Of a stretch of DNA of 64,000 nucleotides, positions 43,198 to 52,165 are shown piece by piece. This DNA comes from Olleya sp. Hel_I_94 (GTDB lineage: Bacteria; Bacteroidota; Bacteroidia; Flavobacteriales; Flavobacteriaceae). Both the position numbers and the translations under genes were made by a program. Under the pieces are notes generated by a model. It was not told the DNA's origin, did not search any database, and was given only the letters and a program-made list of their open reading frames with translations. Position 1 is the first letter of the stretch. Each line of letters starts with the position of its first letter. Location: positions 1,741,001-1,805,000 of the forward strand of contig NZ_VISI01000002.1 of assembly GCF_007827365.1 (NCBI RefSeq), read 5' to 3'.

Positions 43198-45381
43198 TTA
43201 AAGTTTATCGCCTAAAGTACGATTGATAAAGTTTGTCATTTTTGTATATAAATGCAATCTTGTATTACCTCCATAAATACCATGGTTTTTGTCTGGATAT
43301 ATCATCCATTCAAATTGCTTATTAGCTTGTACTAAAGCTTCAACCATACGCATTGTATTTTGTACGTGTACGTTATCGTCTCCTGTACCATGTATTAATA
43401 AAAAGTCTCCTTCTAATTTATCTACATGATTTATTGGTGAGTTGTTATCGTAACCACTAGCGTTTTCTTGTGGTGTAGTCATATAACGCTCTGTATAAAT
43501 AGAGTCGTAAAACCTCCAACTAGTTACAGGTGCTACAGCTATTGCCATTTTAAACACATCGTTTCCTTTAAATAACGCATTACTTGACATAAATCCACCA
43601 TAAGACCATCCCCAAATTCCCATTCTGCTAGAATCAACATATGTTCGTGCTCCTAATAATTTTGCTGCTTCAATTTGGTCTTCAACTTCAAATTTACCTA
43701 ATTCATTTTGAGTTACTTTTTTAAAATCTGCGCCTTTTAAACCTGTTCCTCTTCCATCAACACAAGCTATAATATAACCTTGTTGCGCCAACATTTGATA
43801 CCAATAGTCATTTGCACTATGCCATTTATTAGCCACTTGTTGAGATCCTGGACCTGAATATTGAAACATAAACAATGGATATTGTTTGTTAGCATCAAAA
43901 TTGGCTGGTTTAATCATCCACATATTTAAGTCGTTTCCGTTTACAGAAATAGTAGAAAACTCTTTTTCAGATATTGTATAAGCCTTTAAAGTTTCCTTTA
44001 AATCTTTATTATCTTTTATGGTTTTTAAAACTTTTCCTGTACTAGCATCATTTAAAGTGTATAAATATGGCGTTGTCGCACTTGAAAAGGTATTAATAAA
44101 GTAAGTGAAGTTAGCACTAAAGTCTGCATTGTTTGTGCCTTCGTTTTGTGTTAATCTTCTTTTTTGAGTTCCGTTTAATTTAATAGAATAAACGTCTCTG
44201 TTAATACTACCGTTTTCTACTGACTGATAAAAAATACGATCTGAAGTACTATCATAACCATAATACTCTGTCACTTCCCAATTACCTTTAGTAATCTGGT
44301 TAATTAACTTTCCTTTTTTGCTATAATGATACACATGATTGTAACCATCTTTTTCGCTAGTCCAAATAAAGGTTTTGTCCTTTAAAAACGTTAGATTGTC
44401 TGTAATATCTATGTAAGCTTTATCCTTTTCTTCAACAACCAAATACGCTTCGTTTTGACTAGCATCAATCATCCATAAATCTAATTCGTTTTGATGACGA
44501 TTCATATAATTAGCACTTAACATATTAGCGTCATGAGACCATTTAATTCTAGGAATATAAAAGTCGTTGTAAGTTTTATTCACTTTTACTTCTTCTAATT
44601 TATTTTTATCTAAATCAAAAAGATGTAAGGACACTACTGCATTACGTTCTCCTGCTTTTGGATACTTAAAAACGGTTTGTGTTTGATATAAATCCTTACC
44701 ATAAACGTCCATAGAAAACTCAGGTACATCACTTTCGTCAAATCTAATAAATGCTATTTTGTTACTATCTGCATTCCAATCAAATGCTCTAACAAAACCA
44801 AATTCCTCCTCATAAACCCAATCCGTAATACCATTAATTACTTTGTTTTTTTTGCCATCAAAAGTTAATTGTGTAACGTCGTTAGTTTCTAAATTTTTAA
44901 CGTATAAATTATTTTGATAACCGTAAGCTACTTTTTTACCGTCTGGAGAAAAAGTTGGTTCTTGTATTTTATGATTTGCTACACTATGGATAGACTTTTC
45001 TGACACATCATACACTACATATTTACCTAACGAAGAACGTCTAAAAATAGATTCTTCTTCAAAAGCTAAAAGTATTTTGTTTTCATCCTTACTAAAGGTA
45101 TAATCAGAAAAATATTTTAAATCTAAATCCTTAGAGCTAACTAACGTTTTAACCTTTTCTAAAGTCTTATAGTCGTAAATATCGATTGTAGTTGTAGCAC
45201 TTGCGCGATCAAAGTTTAAAACCGAATATTGTTGACCATTACTCATAGAGTGTAAGGCGTCTAAACCTTCTGTTCTAAAAGTACCACTCCATATTTCATC
45301 AAGTGTAAATTCCTTATTTTGAGCAGTTAAAAATGTACTTGCTAAAAAGCAGAATAGGGAAAGGATTCTTAAAATCTTCAT
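43198..45381 (-). CDS. Dipeptidyl peptidase IV (S9B serine peptidase)
   Basis: A 727-residue exported peptidase (signal LSLFCFLASTFLTAQ) that releases X-Pro dipeptides from N-termini. The beta-propeller (~35-490) is followed by an alpha/beta hydrolase domain. The catalytic triad reads as Ser593 in GWSYGG, Asp668 in GTGDDNVHVQN and His700 in DKNHGIYGG. The double-Glu loop that anchors the substrate N-terminus is present as YEEEFGF. It shares a unit with the POT transporter. Confidence 0.95.
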   Translation of the reverse strand: MKILRILSLFCFLASTFLTAQNKEFTLDEIWSGTFRTEGLDALHSMSNGQQYSVLNFDRASATTTIDIYDYKTLEKVKTLVSSKDLDLKYFSDYTFSKDENKILLAFEEESIFRRSSLGKYVVYDVSEKSIHSVANHKIQEPTFSPDGKKVAYGYQNNLYVKNLETNDVTQLTFDGKKNKVINGITDWVYEEEFGFVRAFDWNADSNKIAFIRFDESDVPEFSMDVYGKDLYQTQTVFKYPKAGERNAVVSLHLFDLDKNKLEEVKVNKTYNDFYIPRIKWSHDANMLSANYMNRHQNELDLWMIDASQNEAYLVVEEKDKAYIDITDNLTFLKDKTFIWTSEKDGYNHVYHYSKKGKLINQITKGNWEVTEYYGYDSTSDRIFYQSVENGSINRDVYSIKLNGTQKRRLTQNEGTNNADFSANFTYFINTFSSATTPYLYTLNDASTGKVLKTIKDNKDLKETLKAYTISEKEFSTISVNGNDLNMWMIKPANFDANKQYPLFMFQYSGPGSQQVANKWHSANDYWYQMLAQQGYIIACVDGRGTGLKGADFKKVTQNELGKFEVEDQIEAAKLLGARTYVDSSRMGIWGWSYGGFMSSNALFKGNDVFKMAIAVAPVTSWRFYDSIYTERYMTTPQENASGYDNNSPINHVDKLEGDFLLIHGTGDDNVHVQNTMRMVEALVQANKQFEWMIYPDKNHGIYGGNTRLHLYTKMTNFINRTLGDKL

Positions 45382-45502
45382 TTAAAATTAATTATTTAAT
45401 AATAGGATGTCAAGTTTACTAAAAAATACCCAAAAAACCGCCAACATTAACAGATAAATCAGCAATATTACGCGTACTACTATAATTTGAAAGTGTATAT
45501 AG

Positions 45503-45510
45503 TATCTTTG
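45503..45510 (+). promoter_or_regulatory. Probable -7 promoter element of the HMG-CoA reductase gene
   Basis: TATCTTTG matches TAnnTTTG and lies 18 bp before the ATG at 45529. A TTTG at 45486 is only 13 bp upstream of it, too close for a standard -33 element. Its position rules out the in-frame ATG at 45487 as the start of translation. Confidence 0.6.
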
Positions 45511-45528
45511 CATTTCAAAAATAATAAC

Positions 45529-46827
45529 ATGAGCACACTCGTTTCTGGATTTTCTAAATTATCAAAAGCTGAAAAGATTAATTGGCTAATTAAAAATCAC
45601 CTGTCAGCCTATAAAGATGCTGAGACCATCCTAAAGCAATATTGGAATAGTGATCAAAAGCTACAACAGTTGCACGACGAGTTTATTGAAAACACAATAA
45701 CTAATTATTTTTTACCCTTTGGAATTGCACCAAATTTTGTTATTAATGACAAGATTTACACCATTCCAATGACAATTGAAGAAAGCTCTGTAGTTGCTGC
45801 TGCTAGTAAATCTGCAAAATTCTGGCAAACCAGAGGTGGATTTAAAGCAACCGTTTTATCTACTACTAAAATTGGTCAAGTCCACTTTACATATTCCGGA
45901 AGTTATAGTGATTTAAAAAACTATTTTGACATTATAAAACAGCAACTTATAACTGACACCAAATCCATTACTAAAAACATGGAAAAACGTGGTGGTGGTA
46001 TTTTAGATATTGAGTTAAGAGATAAAACCAGCGATTTAGATAATTACTATCAGTTGCATGCTACTTTTGAAACCTTAGATGCAATGGGAGCAAATTTTAT
46101 AAACTCTTGTTTAGAACAATTTGCTAAAACATTTAAAACCGAAGCTGAACATCACTTACAATTACCAATAAATATTGTCATGAGTATTTTATCTAATTAC
46201 GTACCTGAGTGCGTAGTTAGAGCTGAAGTAAGTTGTAAAGTTGAAGCTTTAGCTGAAAAAGACATAGATCCAAATACATTTGCCGAAAAATTTGTACAAG
46301 CAGTTAATATTGCAGAAATCGAACCTTATAGAGCTGTTACCCATAACAAAGGTATCATGAATGGGATTGATGCTGTTGTGTTGGCTACAGGTAATGATTT
46401 TAGAGCTGTAGAAGCTGGTGTACATGCCTACGCTGCAAAAGACGGAAAATATAGTAGCTTAACGCATGCTAAAATTGAAGATGGCATCTTTACTTTTTGG
46501 ATGGAAATACCCTTAGCTTTAGGTACTGTTGGCGGTTTAACAAGCTTACATCCTTTAGTCAAACTAGCATTACAAATATTAGACCAACCTAATGCAAAAC
46601 AATTAATGCAAATTGTAGCTGTTGCAGGATTAGCGCAAAATTTTGCGGCTTTAAGAAGCTTAACCACAACTGGTATACAAGAAGGACACATGAAAATGCA
46701 TTTAATGAATATTTTAAATCAGTTTGAAGCAACACCTTCTGAGAAAGAACAGATTGTAAATCACTTTAAAACTAACGTAGTTACACATAGTGCTGTTGTA
46801 AAAGCTATTGAAAATCTAAGACAGTAA
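45529..46827 (+). CDS. Hydroxymethylglutaryl-CoA reductase, class II-like
   Basis: A 432-residue NAD(P)H-dependent enzyme of the mevalonate pathway, starting at MSTLVSGFSKL. Motifs are complete: the catalytic Glu in EESSVVAAASKSAKF (~84), DAMGANFINSC, the catalytic Lys in HNKGIMNGIDA (~274), Asp in GNDFRAVEAG (~289) and a late His in EGHMKMH (~386). The form resembles class II, often labelled degradative, but Bacteroidota that use the mevalonate pathway run it biosynthetically. It overlaps the downstream GHMP kinase by one base (TAATG), so the two are coupled in isoprenoid synthesis. Confidence 0.93.
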   Translation: MSTLVSGFSKLSKAEKINWLIKNHLSAYKDAETILKQYWNSDQKLQQLHDEFIENTITNYFLPFGIAPNFVINDKIYTIPMTIEESSVVAAASKSAKFWQTRGGFKATVLSTTKIGQVHFTYSGSYSDLKNYFDIIKQQLITDTKSITKNMEKRGGGILDIELRDKTSDLDNYYQLHATFETLDAMGANFINSCLEQFAKTFKTEAEHHLQLPINIVMSILSNYVPECVVRAEVSCKVEALAEKDIDPNTFAEKFVQAVNIAEIEPYRAVTHNKGIMNGIDAVVLATGNDFRAVEAGVHAYAAKDGKYSSLTHAKIEDGIFTFWMEIPLALGTVGGLTSLHPLVKLALQILDQPNAKQLMQIVAVAGLAQNFAALRSLTTTGIQEGHMKMHLMNILNQFEATPSEKEQIVNHFKTNVVTHSAVVKAIENLRQ

Positions 46828-47732
46828 TGCAAACCTTTTATAGTCACGGAAAATTATTACTTACTGCAGAGTATGTTGTACTTGATGGCGCTAAAGCGTT
46901 AGCAGTTCCCACTAAATTTGGTCAACAATTAACAGTGGAGTCTATTGATAAACCTCAAATTACATGGACAAGTTTGGACCACAACAACGCCATTTGGTTT
47001 GAAGATATATTTAGTTTAGATGAAATTAAAGACGGTTACCTTTCTCGTAATCCCATCTCTGATAGGCTAATTCAAATCCTAAAGGTTATAAAGCAGTTAA
47101 ACCCTGAATTTTTAACTTGTAAAACAGGTTTTAAAATAACCACAATACTTGAGTTTCCTAAAAATTGGGGATTGGGTACATCCTCTACTTTAATAAATAA
47201 TTTAGCGCAATGGGCTAACGTAGATCCATACCAATTATTAAACTTAACCTTTGGAGGTAGTGGTTATGATATTGCTTGTGCACAAAATAGTAAAGCTATA
47301 GTTTATCAATTAACGGACAACCTACCTGTAATAAATATATTAGACTTTAAACTTGACTTTTTTGAAAACCTATATTTTATTCATTTAAATAAAAAACAAA
47401 ATAGTCGTGATGGTATTGCACATTATAAAGCTAACAAACACGACTTAGCAAATACAATAAAAGCTATTAATGCAATAACAAGTAATGTTATTAAAAGCGA
47501 AACGCTAGAAGATTTAAAAAATTTAATAGAACAGCACGAAACCATTATAAGTACTATAACACATCAAACTAAAGTTAAGGACAACCTTTTTAGCGATTTT
47601 AATGGTAGTATAAAAAGTTTGGGTGCTTGGGGAGGCGATTTTATTTTAGTCGCAAGTAAAACCAATCCAACAGACTATTTTAAAGCTAAAGGTTTTAATA
47701 CTATATTAAACTATAAAGACATGGTCTTATAA
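46827..47732 (+). CDS. GYDIA family GHMP kinase (mevalonate kinase-like)
   Basis: A 301-residue sugar/mevalonate-type kinase. It has the GHMP start FYSHGKLLLTAEYVVLDGA and the phosphate-binding loop WGLGTSSTLI (~115). The motif GGSGYDIACA (~143) gives the family its name. The C-terminal lobe has LGAWGGDFILVAS. In Flavobacteriaceae it sits beside HMG-CoA reductase, as here, and probably phosphorylates mevalonate or a phosphomevalonate; the exact step cannot be told from sequence. It ends at a strong bidirectional terminator. Confidence 0.9.
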   Translation: MQTFYSHGKLLLTAEYVVLDGAKALAVPTKFGQQLTVESIDKPQITWTSLDHNNAIWFEDIFSLDEIKDGYLSRNPISDRLIQILKVIKQLNPEFLTCKTGFKITTILEFPKNWGLGTSSTLINNLAQWANVDPYQLLNLTFGGSGYDIACAQNSKAIVYQLTDNLPVINILDFKLDFFENLYFIHLNKKQNSRDGIAHYKANKHDLANTIKAINAITSNVIKSETLEDLKNLIEQHETIISTITHQTKVKDNLFSDFNGSIKSLGAWGGDFILVASKTNPTDYFKAKGFNTILNYKDMVL

Positions 47733-47750
47733 AAATAATGCATAAAAAAA

Positions 47751-47772
47751 GCCTCTTAATAATTTAAGAGGC
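47751..47772. terminator. Bidirectional terminator between GHMP kinase and PpiD-like gene
   Basis: The 9-bp stem GCCTCTTAA (47751-47759) and TTAAGAGGC (47764-47772) has the loop TAAT. An A-run precedes it and a T-run follows, so it serves both converging units. Confidence 0.9.
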
Positions 47773-47798
47773 TTTTTTTATATGTAAACTATAGTAGT

Positions 47799-49940
47799 TT
47801 ATTGTACCGTTTTAGCTCTAAAATCTTCAATCTCTGCAGACTCTTTTAAAGCACTGTATAATCTAGTTTGTACTGCACTTAACTTTTGCGCACTTACTTG
47901 ATTAGCAAATGGTAAATAGTTTTCTAATTCTACAGCTGGTGTCTTTTTAGTAACCTGTACCATAAACACACCTGTGTTTCCTTTTATTAATTTAGAAGCT
48001 ACACCTTCTTTTAATCCAAAAGCAGTACCTACAACCATTGGCTCTTTTCCTGCTCCTGCAATTGTTGGGTTTTTCATGTTTATTGCTGAAGATGATTTAA
48101 CCGTTTGGTTTTCTGCTGCAGCAAAATCTGCTAATGTTGAAGCGTTAACTCTGTCCATTATCATTTTAGCTTTTTTCTCTTTTCTAATTGCTGGTAATGC
48201 TGTAACTGAAGCATCTTCAACACTCATTAATCCTTTCTCTTGCTTACCAGTTAATTGTGCAATTACAATTCCTCCTGGTACGTTATCAAAACGCTTGTAG
48301 TCTCCAACTGAAGTTGCATCTTCAAAAGCCCAACGTACAATTTGACGTTGATTTCCTAATCCAGGAATACTTTCGTCTAACTCGTTAGCTGTCATTGGAC
48401 GTACTTCGTAGTTTGCATTTTTAGCTACTTCTGCAAAGTTTCCTTTAGCAATTGCTAATTCAAAATTAGATGCATCAGCAAATATTTTGTCTTCTGTTTT
48501 AGAAGAAGGCTCTATTTTTCTAGCAATTGTTGCTAATTTAGCTGCAGTTTCAACATTTTTCTTATCGTCTACTCTAATAATGTGGTAACCAAACTTTGTT
48601 AAAACCACGTCTATACTTCCAGTTTCATTAAAAAATAAGAAGTTAGCAAAGTCAGGGTCAAAACTTGCAGGATTATAAGTTGTTAATCTTGTCCAACCAA
48701 TACTGCCGTCTTTACCTTTAGTTCCGTCAGAGTTAATTTCATTTGCTACTTCTGCAAATTTAGTTTTATCATTTTTTACTAAAGGAAAGATACTATCGAT
48801 CATTGCTTTAGCTTCTTCTTTAGTTCTAGTAACATCAGCTGCTGCTCTTGTTGTTCCAACAAAGGGAATTACAATATGGCTAGACTCGATTGAATCTGCT
48901 AATTTTTTATAATCTAATACTTTAGTTACTTTATAATAGTTACCGTCTTTGTATGGACCGTAAGTTTTTCCAGCTTCTAAATTAAAGATAGTGTCTGCAA
49001 TTGTTGCTGGTAAGCTAGATTTGTATTGGTACTTGTCTACAAACTTTAAATCATCAGAGTTACTGTTTACAAAACCTTCTACATCTTTAGTATTAACAAA
49101 ACCTAATTTGTTATCTGTAGCTTTAGTCGCTTCGTTATAAACTTCTTTATCTTTAAGTAAACCATTAAGTTCATTTTTAATTTCGTTTTCATCTTCTAAA
49201 GAGGCAACTTCTTTAAAAAATACATATTGAAAATTTCTATTAGCTTCAGTTTGATAAGCTTTTTGATTTTTGTTTATGTAGTTTTTAATATCTGATTGCG
49301 ATACGTTAACTTCTGTATCTGGAATAGATGTGTAAGGTACTTGCACATAATTAATATCTACTTTTTCTCCTTCTAACTTATGCTCTAACTGTCCTTCTGC
49401 TAATGTTGCAGTTGTACCAGCTTTAACCATGTTAAAGTAGTTAGATTGTAAAGCATTATTAGCTAAAGTTTGCTCTGTAGATAACCAATTTTGGTAAGCT
49501 TCAGCTGAAGAGCTTTTTAAATTATCTATAAACAACTTTAATTTAGATTCATCAAAAACACCATCTTCGTTTAAAAATGTAGGATCTGTTCCGTAAGATG
49601 TTTTGATAAGGTCACGCATCTGCTCAGACTCTACAGTCATTCCTAATTTTTCAATTTGACCGTTCATTACAGCTTCTCTAACTTTAGTCTCAAACACACT
49701 ATTCATGACTTGACTAGTTGTTGCATTTGGTCCCATTTGTCTTTGTTGAAACTCTACAAGGTTAGAAAACTCTTCTCTTGAAATGTCTTGACCATTGATT
49801 GTTGCTACAACATCTGGAGATTTAGAAAATAATGCATCTTTATTATCAAATAAACTTGATAAAATAAAAGCGAATAACGCTAATGCAATAACTAAGATTA
49901 ATACAACCGTTTTTTGTCTAATTTTATTTAAAATTGCCAT
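47799..49940 (-). CDS. PpiD/SurA-like periplasmic peptidyl-prolyl isomerase
   Basis: A 713-residue foldase held by one N-terminal helix (VVLILVIALALFAFILSSLF). A SurA-type N-terminal chaperone domain follows (~40-200, with ATINGQDISREEFSNLVEFQ). A parvulin rotamase domain lies at ~345-460, with SHIVIPFVG early and FGYHIIRVDDKK at its end; GSIGWTRL is typical. A second, degenerate rotamase-like region follows. It assists folding of outer-membrane and exported proteins. It is the last gene of the envelope operon that starts with coaX, though the 133-bp gap upstream could hold its own promoter. Confidence 0.92.
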   Translation of the reverse strand: MAILNKIRQKTVVLILVIALALFAFILSSLFDNKDALFSKSPDVVATINGQDISREEFSNLVEFQQRQMGPNATTSQVMNSVFETKVREAVMNGQIEKLGMTVESEQMRDLIKTSYGTDPTFLNEDGVFDESKLKLFIDNLKSSSAEAYQNWLSTEQTLANNALQSNYFNMVKAGTTATLAEGQLEHKLEGEKVDINYVQVPYTSIPDTEVNVSQSDIKNYINKNQKAYQTEANRNFQYVFFKEVASLEDENEIKNELNGLLKDKEVYNEATKATDNKLGFVNTKDVEGFVNSNSDDLKFVDKYQYKSSLPATIADTIFNLEAGKTYGPYKDGNYYKVTKVLDYKKLADSIESSHIVIPFVGTTRAAADVTRTKEEAKAMIDSIFPLVKNDKTKFAEVANEINSDGTKGKDGSIGWTRLTTYNPASFDPDFANFLFFNETGSIDVVLTKFGYHIIRVDDKKNVETAAKLATIARKIEPSSKTEDKIFADASNFELAIAKGNFAEVAKNANYEVRPMTANELDESIPGLGNQRQIVRWAFEDATSVGDYKRFDNVPGGIVIAQLTGKQEKGLMSVEDASVTALPAIRKEKKAKMIMDRVNASTLADFAAAENQTVKSSSAINMKNPTIAGAGKEPMVVGTAFGLKEGVASKLIKGNTGVFMVQVTKKTPAVELENYLPFANQVSAQKLSAVQTRLYSALKESAEIEDFRAKTVQ

Positions 49941-50073
49941 TTTTTGTGATAAATTTTGTGAAATATAGTGGGCGAAAATACCATTTTCTATTCAATAATA
50001 AAAGCACTTTATTATAATAAATATATTAATTAAAAATACTGTTAGTAAAATAGTTAGTATTTATCTTAAAATA

Positions 50074-51363
50074 TTAGTCTTCTTCTTTAATTTGAAGCTC
50101 TACCAAGTCAATTTTGGTGTTTGAAACTTCTAAGATTTTAAAGTTGAATTTTTCTGTCGAAACAATTTCATTTTGCTGCGGAATCTCCTCGGTATGATCT
50201 ACAATTAGACCTCCTAAGGTTTCGTAGTTTTCTCCTACTGGCAAATTTAACTTGTAAGTTTCGTTTAGATAATCTACTTCTATCCTTGCTGAAAAAACAT
50301 AGGTTGTTGCATCCTTTTGTTCTTCAATTAAATCAATAGTATCATGCTCATCTTCTATTTCTCCAAACAACTCTTCAACAATATCCTCCACTGTCATTAT
50401 ACCAGAAGTTCCACCATACTCGTCCACTACTACAGCTATACTTTTACGTTTTTTAATTAAAACGTTAAGTATATCTTTAACTAACATAGTTTCCGGAACT
50501 AACTCTATTGGCATAATCATAGAACCAATATTTTTTGGTTTTTTAAATAAGTCAAAAGAATGGACATAGCCTAAAACATCGTCTATAGTTTCTTTATATA
50601 TTAATATTTTAGAACATCCTGTCTCAGTAAACAATGCGCTAAGGTCTTGGATTGTATCTTGAAGCTCTAAGGCTATAATCTCTGTACGAGGCACCATAAC
50701 CTCTCTTGCTTTAACTTCGGAAAACTCTAAAGCATTTTGAAAAATTTGAATTTCGGAATCTATATCTTCATGTTCCTCGATGCTTTCCATCTGCTCACTA
50801 ATATAGTGACCTAACTCTACTTTTGTAAAGGCAAGTTGTACTTGGTCGCCTTCTGTTTTAAAGAATTTTTTTAAAACCACATCACTGATCCAAATAACAA
50901 AGTCGGACACCCAACTAAACATCACATAAAAAATATAAGCTGGAAAGGCTAGTACTTTTAAGAGTGTATTAGAATATATCTGAAAAAATACTTTTGGTAA
51001 AAACTCGGCAGTAAATAAAATTAATAAAGTGGATAATATGGTTTGAGACAATAAACTTAAATCTACCAACATGTAGGAGGCAAAAGCATTGTCTGTTGGC
51101 AACATACTTTGAAACCAACCCATAAGCAAATCACCCATAAAAAAACCATAAATAACCAATGCTATGTTGTTACCTATAAGCATTGTTGCAATAAATTTTG
51201 ATGGTTTAGCTGTTATTTTAGATAAAATTTTAGCTAAAAAACCATCTTGCTTTTTTTCTATTTCGATATGGATTTTATTGGACGATACATATGCGATCTC
51301 CATTCCTGAAAAAAAAGCTGACAATAATAAGCACGTAACAATTATAAGTATTGAGCTAAGCAT
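50074..51363 (-). CDS. CNNM/CorC (hemolysin-family) membrane protein with CBS pair
   Basis: A 429-residue inner-membrane protein. The DUF21/CNNM domain (~1-190) has four helices, starting LLLSAFFSGMEIAYVSSNKI. Two CBS domains (~205-330) follow, with VMVPRTEIIAL and VVDEYGGTSGIMTVEDIVEE, then a CorC_HlyC domain (~345-425). Relatives take part in magnesium or cobalt efflux and, as GldE, in gliding; nothing here shows GldE identity. The ATG directly follows the stop of the small gene upstream, so translation is coupled. Confidence 0.92.
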   Translation of the reverse strand: MLSSILIIVTCLLLSAFFSGMEIAYVSSNKIHIEIEKKQDGFLAKILSKITAKPSKFIATMLIGNNIALVIYGFFMGDLLMGWFQSMLPTDNAFASYMLVDLSLLSQTILSTLLILFTAEFLPKVFFQIYSNTLLKVLAFPAYIFYVMFSWVSDFVIWISDVVLKKFFKTEGDQVQLAFTKVELGHYISEQMESIEEHEDIDSEIQIFQNALEFSEVKAREVMVPRTEIIALELQDTIQDLSALFTETGCSKILIYKETIDDVLGYVHSFDLFKKPKNIGSMIMPIELVPETMLVKDILNVLIKKRKSIAVVVDEYGGTSGIMTVEDIVEELFGEIEDEHDTIDLIEEQKDATTYVFSARIEVDYLNETYKLNLPVGENYETLGGLIVDHTEEIPQQNEIVSTEKFNFKILEVSNTKIDLVELQIKEED

Positions 51364-51549
51364 TTACTTACGATCTTGATTTTCGAACTTTTTATTAAAT
51401 CTTTTTTTGAAAAAGAACATAAACACTGCTGTTACACCTAATAAAAGAGACATATATGCTCTGGTTTCTCCCCAACTTGCAATTGCATCGTAAAGAAAAA
51501 GTACTGCAAATACTAAATAAGCGTATTGAAAAAATTTAAAAGTTTTCAT
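51364..51549 (-). CDS. Small membrane protein (unknown function)
   Basis: A 61-residue protein with two hydrophobic segments (YAYLVFAVLFLYDAI and AYMSLLLGVTAVFMFFF) and a basic C-terminal tail. It lies 61 bp after lptC, and its stop touches the ATG of the CNNM/CBS gene, so it is part of this operon. No named family is recognised. Reading frame, position and helix content support a real gene. Confidence 0.75.
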   Translation of the reverse strand: MKTFKFFQYAYLVFAVLFLYDAIASWGETRAYMSLLLGVTAVFMFFFKKRFNKKFENQDRK

Positions 51550-51610
51550 TTAAATATAAATTGATAAGTAAAGATACTAAAAAAGTATTCTTTTTATTAG
51601 AAAGGAAATA

Positions 51611-52165
51611 TTATTCTTGAACAGCAAATTGACCTGTAACACCTAAAACTTCTGCTTTTTTGAAGTCTCTGTCCGAATCAAATCCCATTCCGCTAGTTAC
51701 ATATCCTTTGGCTCTGTATGTTGCTGGCAGATTAGTAAATAACCATTGCTTACTTTGATCGTAATATAGTTGCTCTGCAAACAAGGTGTCATTTGTTGAA
51801 GTAGCTGCAATAACATGACCTCTTAAATCAATAAGATTAGTGTTGTCATAAAGTATTGCGTAATCTGATATAATAGTAGTCTTAGCTCTGTTTTTATCAT
51901 ACAAATGCAAAATAACACCTTCCGGAAACTCAGAGTAAGCAAAAGCCCTATTGCTAAAATCATACATTTTAGGACTAACCAAATTTGCTGCTAGACGACC
52001 TGAGTCTGTATATTTAACATTAATACTGTCTGAGACACCTACTGGATCATTAGCAGACATACCCATTTTTTTTACATCGTCTAAATTGTTTTTACATGCA
52101 AAAAACAAAGTCATAGCTAATGCTATGACTGAGTTTTTTATTATATGTAATTTAATGTTTAGCAT
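51611..52165 (-). CDS. lptC: LPS export ABC transporter periplasmic protein LptC
   Basis: A 184-residue protein with a short N-terminal signal or anchor (IIKNSVIALAMTLFFACK, possible lipobox Cys24) and an OstA/LptC-like beta-jellyroll (~45-180) with YTDSGRLAANLVSPKMYDF and IDLRGHVIAATSTNDTLFAEQLYYD. LptC passes lipopolysaccharide from the LptBFG transporter to LptA in the periplasm. Its ATG overlaps the stop of the TPR gene by one base (TAATG). The assignment rests on fold motifs and this operon position. Confidence 0.85.
   Translation of the reverse strand: MLNIKLHIIKNSVIALAMTLFFACKNNLDDVKKMGMSANDPVGVSDSINVKYTDSGRLAANLVSPKMYDFSNRAFAYSEFPEGVILHLYDKNRAKTTIISDYAILYDNTNLIDLRGHVIAATSTNDTLFAEQLYYDQSKQWLFTNLPATYRAKGYVTSGMGFDSDRDFKKAEVLGVTGQFAVQE

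Noticed and set aside
45487..45528. N-terminal extension of HMG-CoA reductase from ATG 45487
   Set aside because: The -7 promoter element at 45503-45510 lies inside it, and the conserved protein begins at 45529.
50074..51363. Assignment of the CNNM/CBS protein as gliding protein GldE
   Set aside because: GldE is a close paralogue, but the usual neighbours gldD and ssb are absent here; the general family name is safer.
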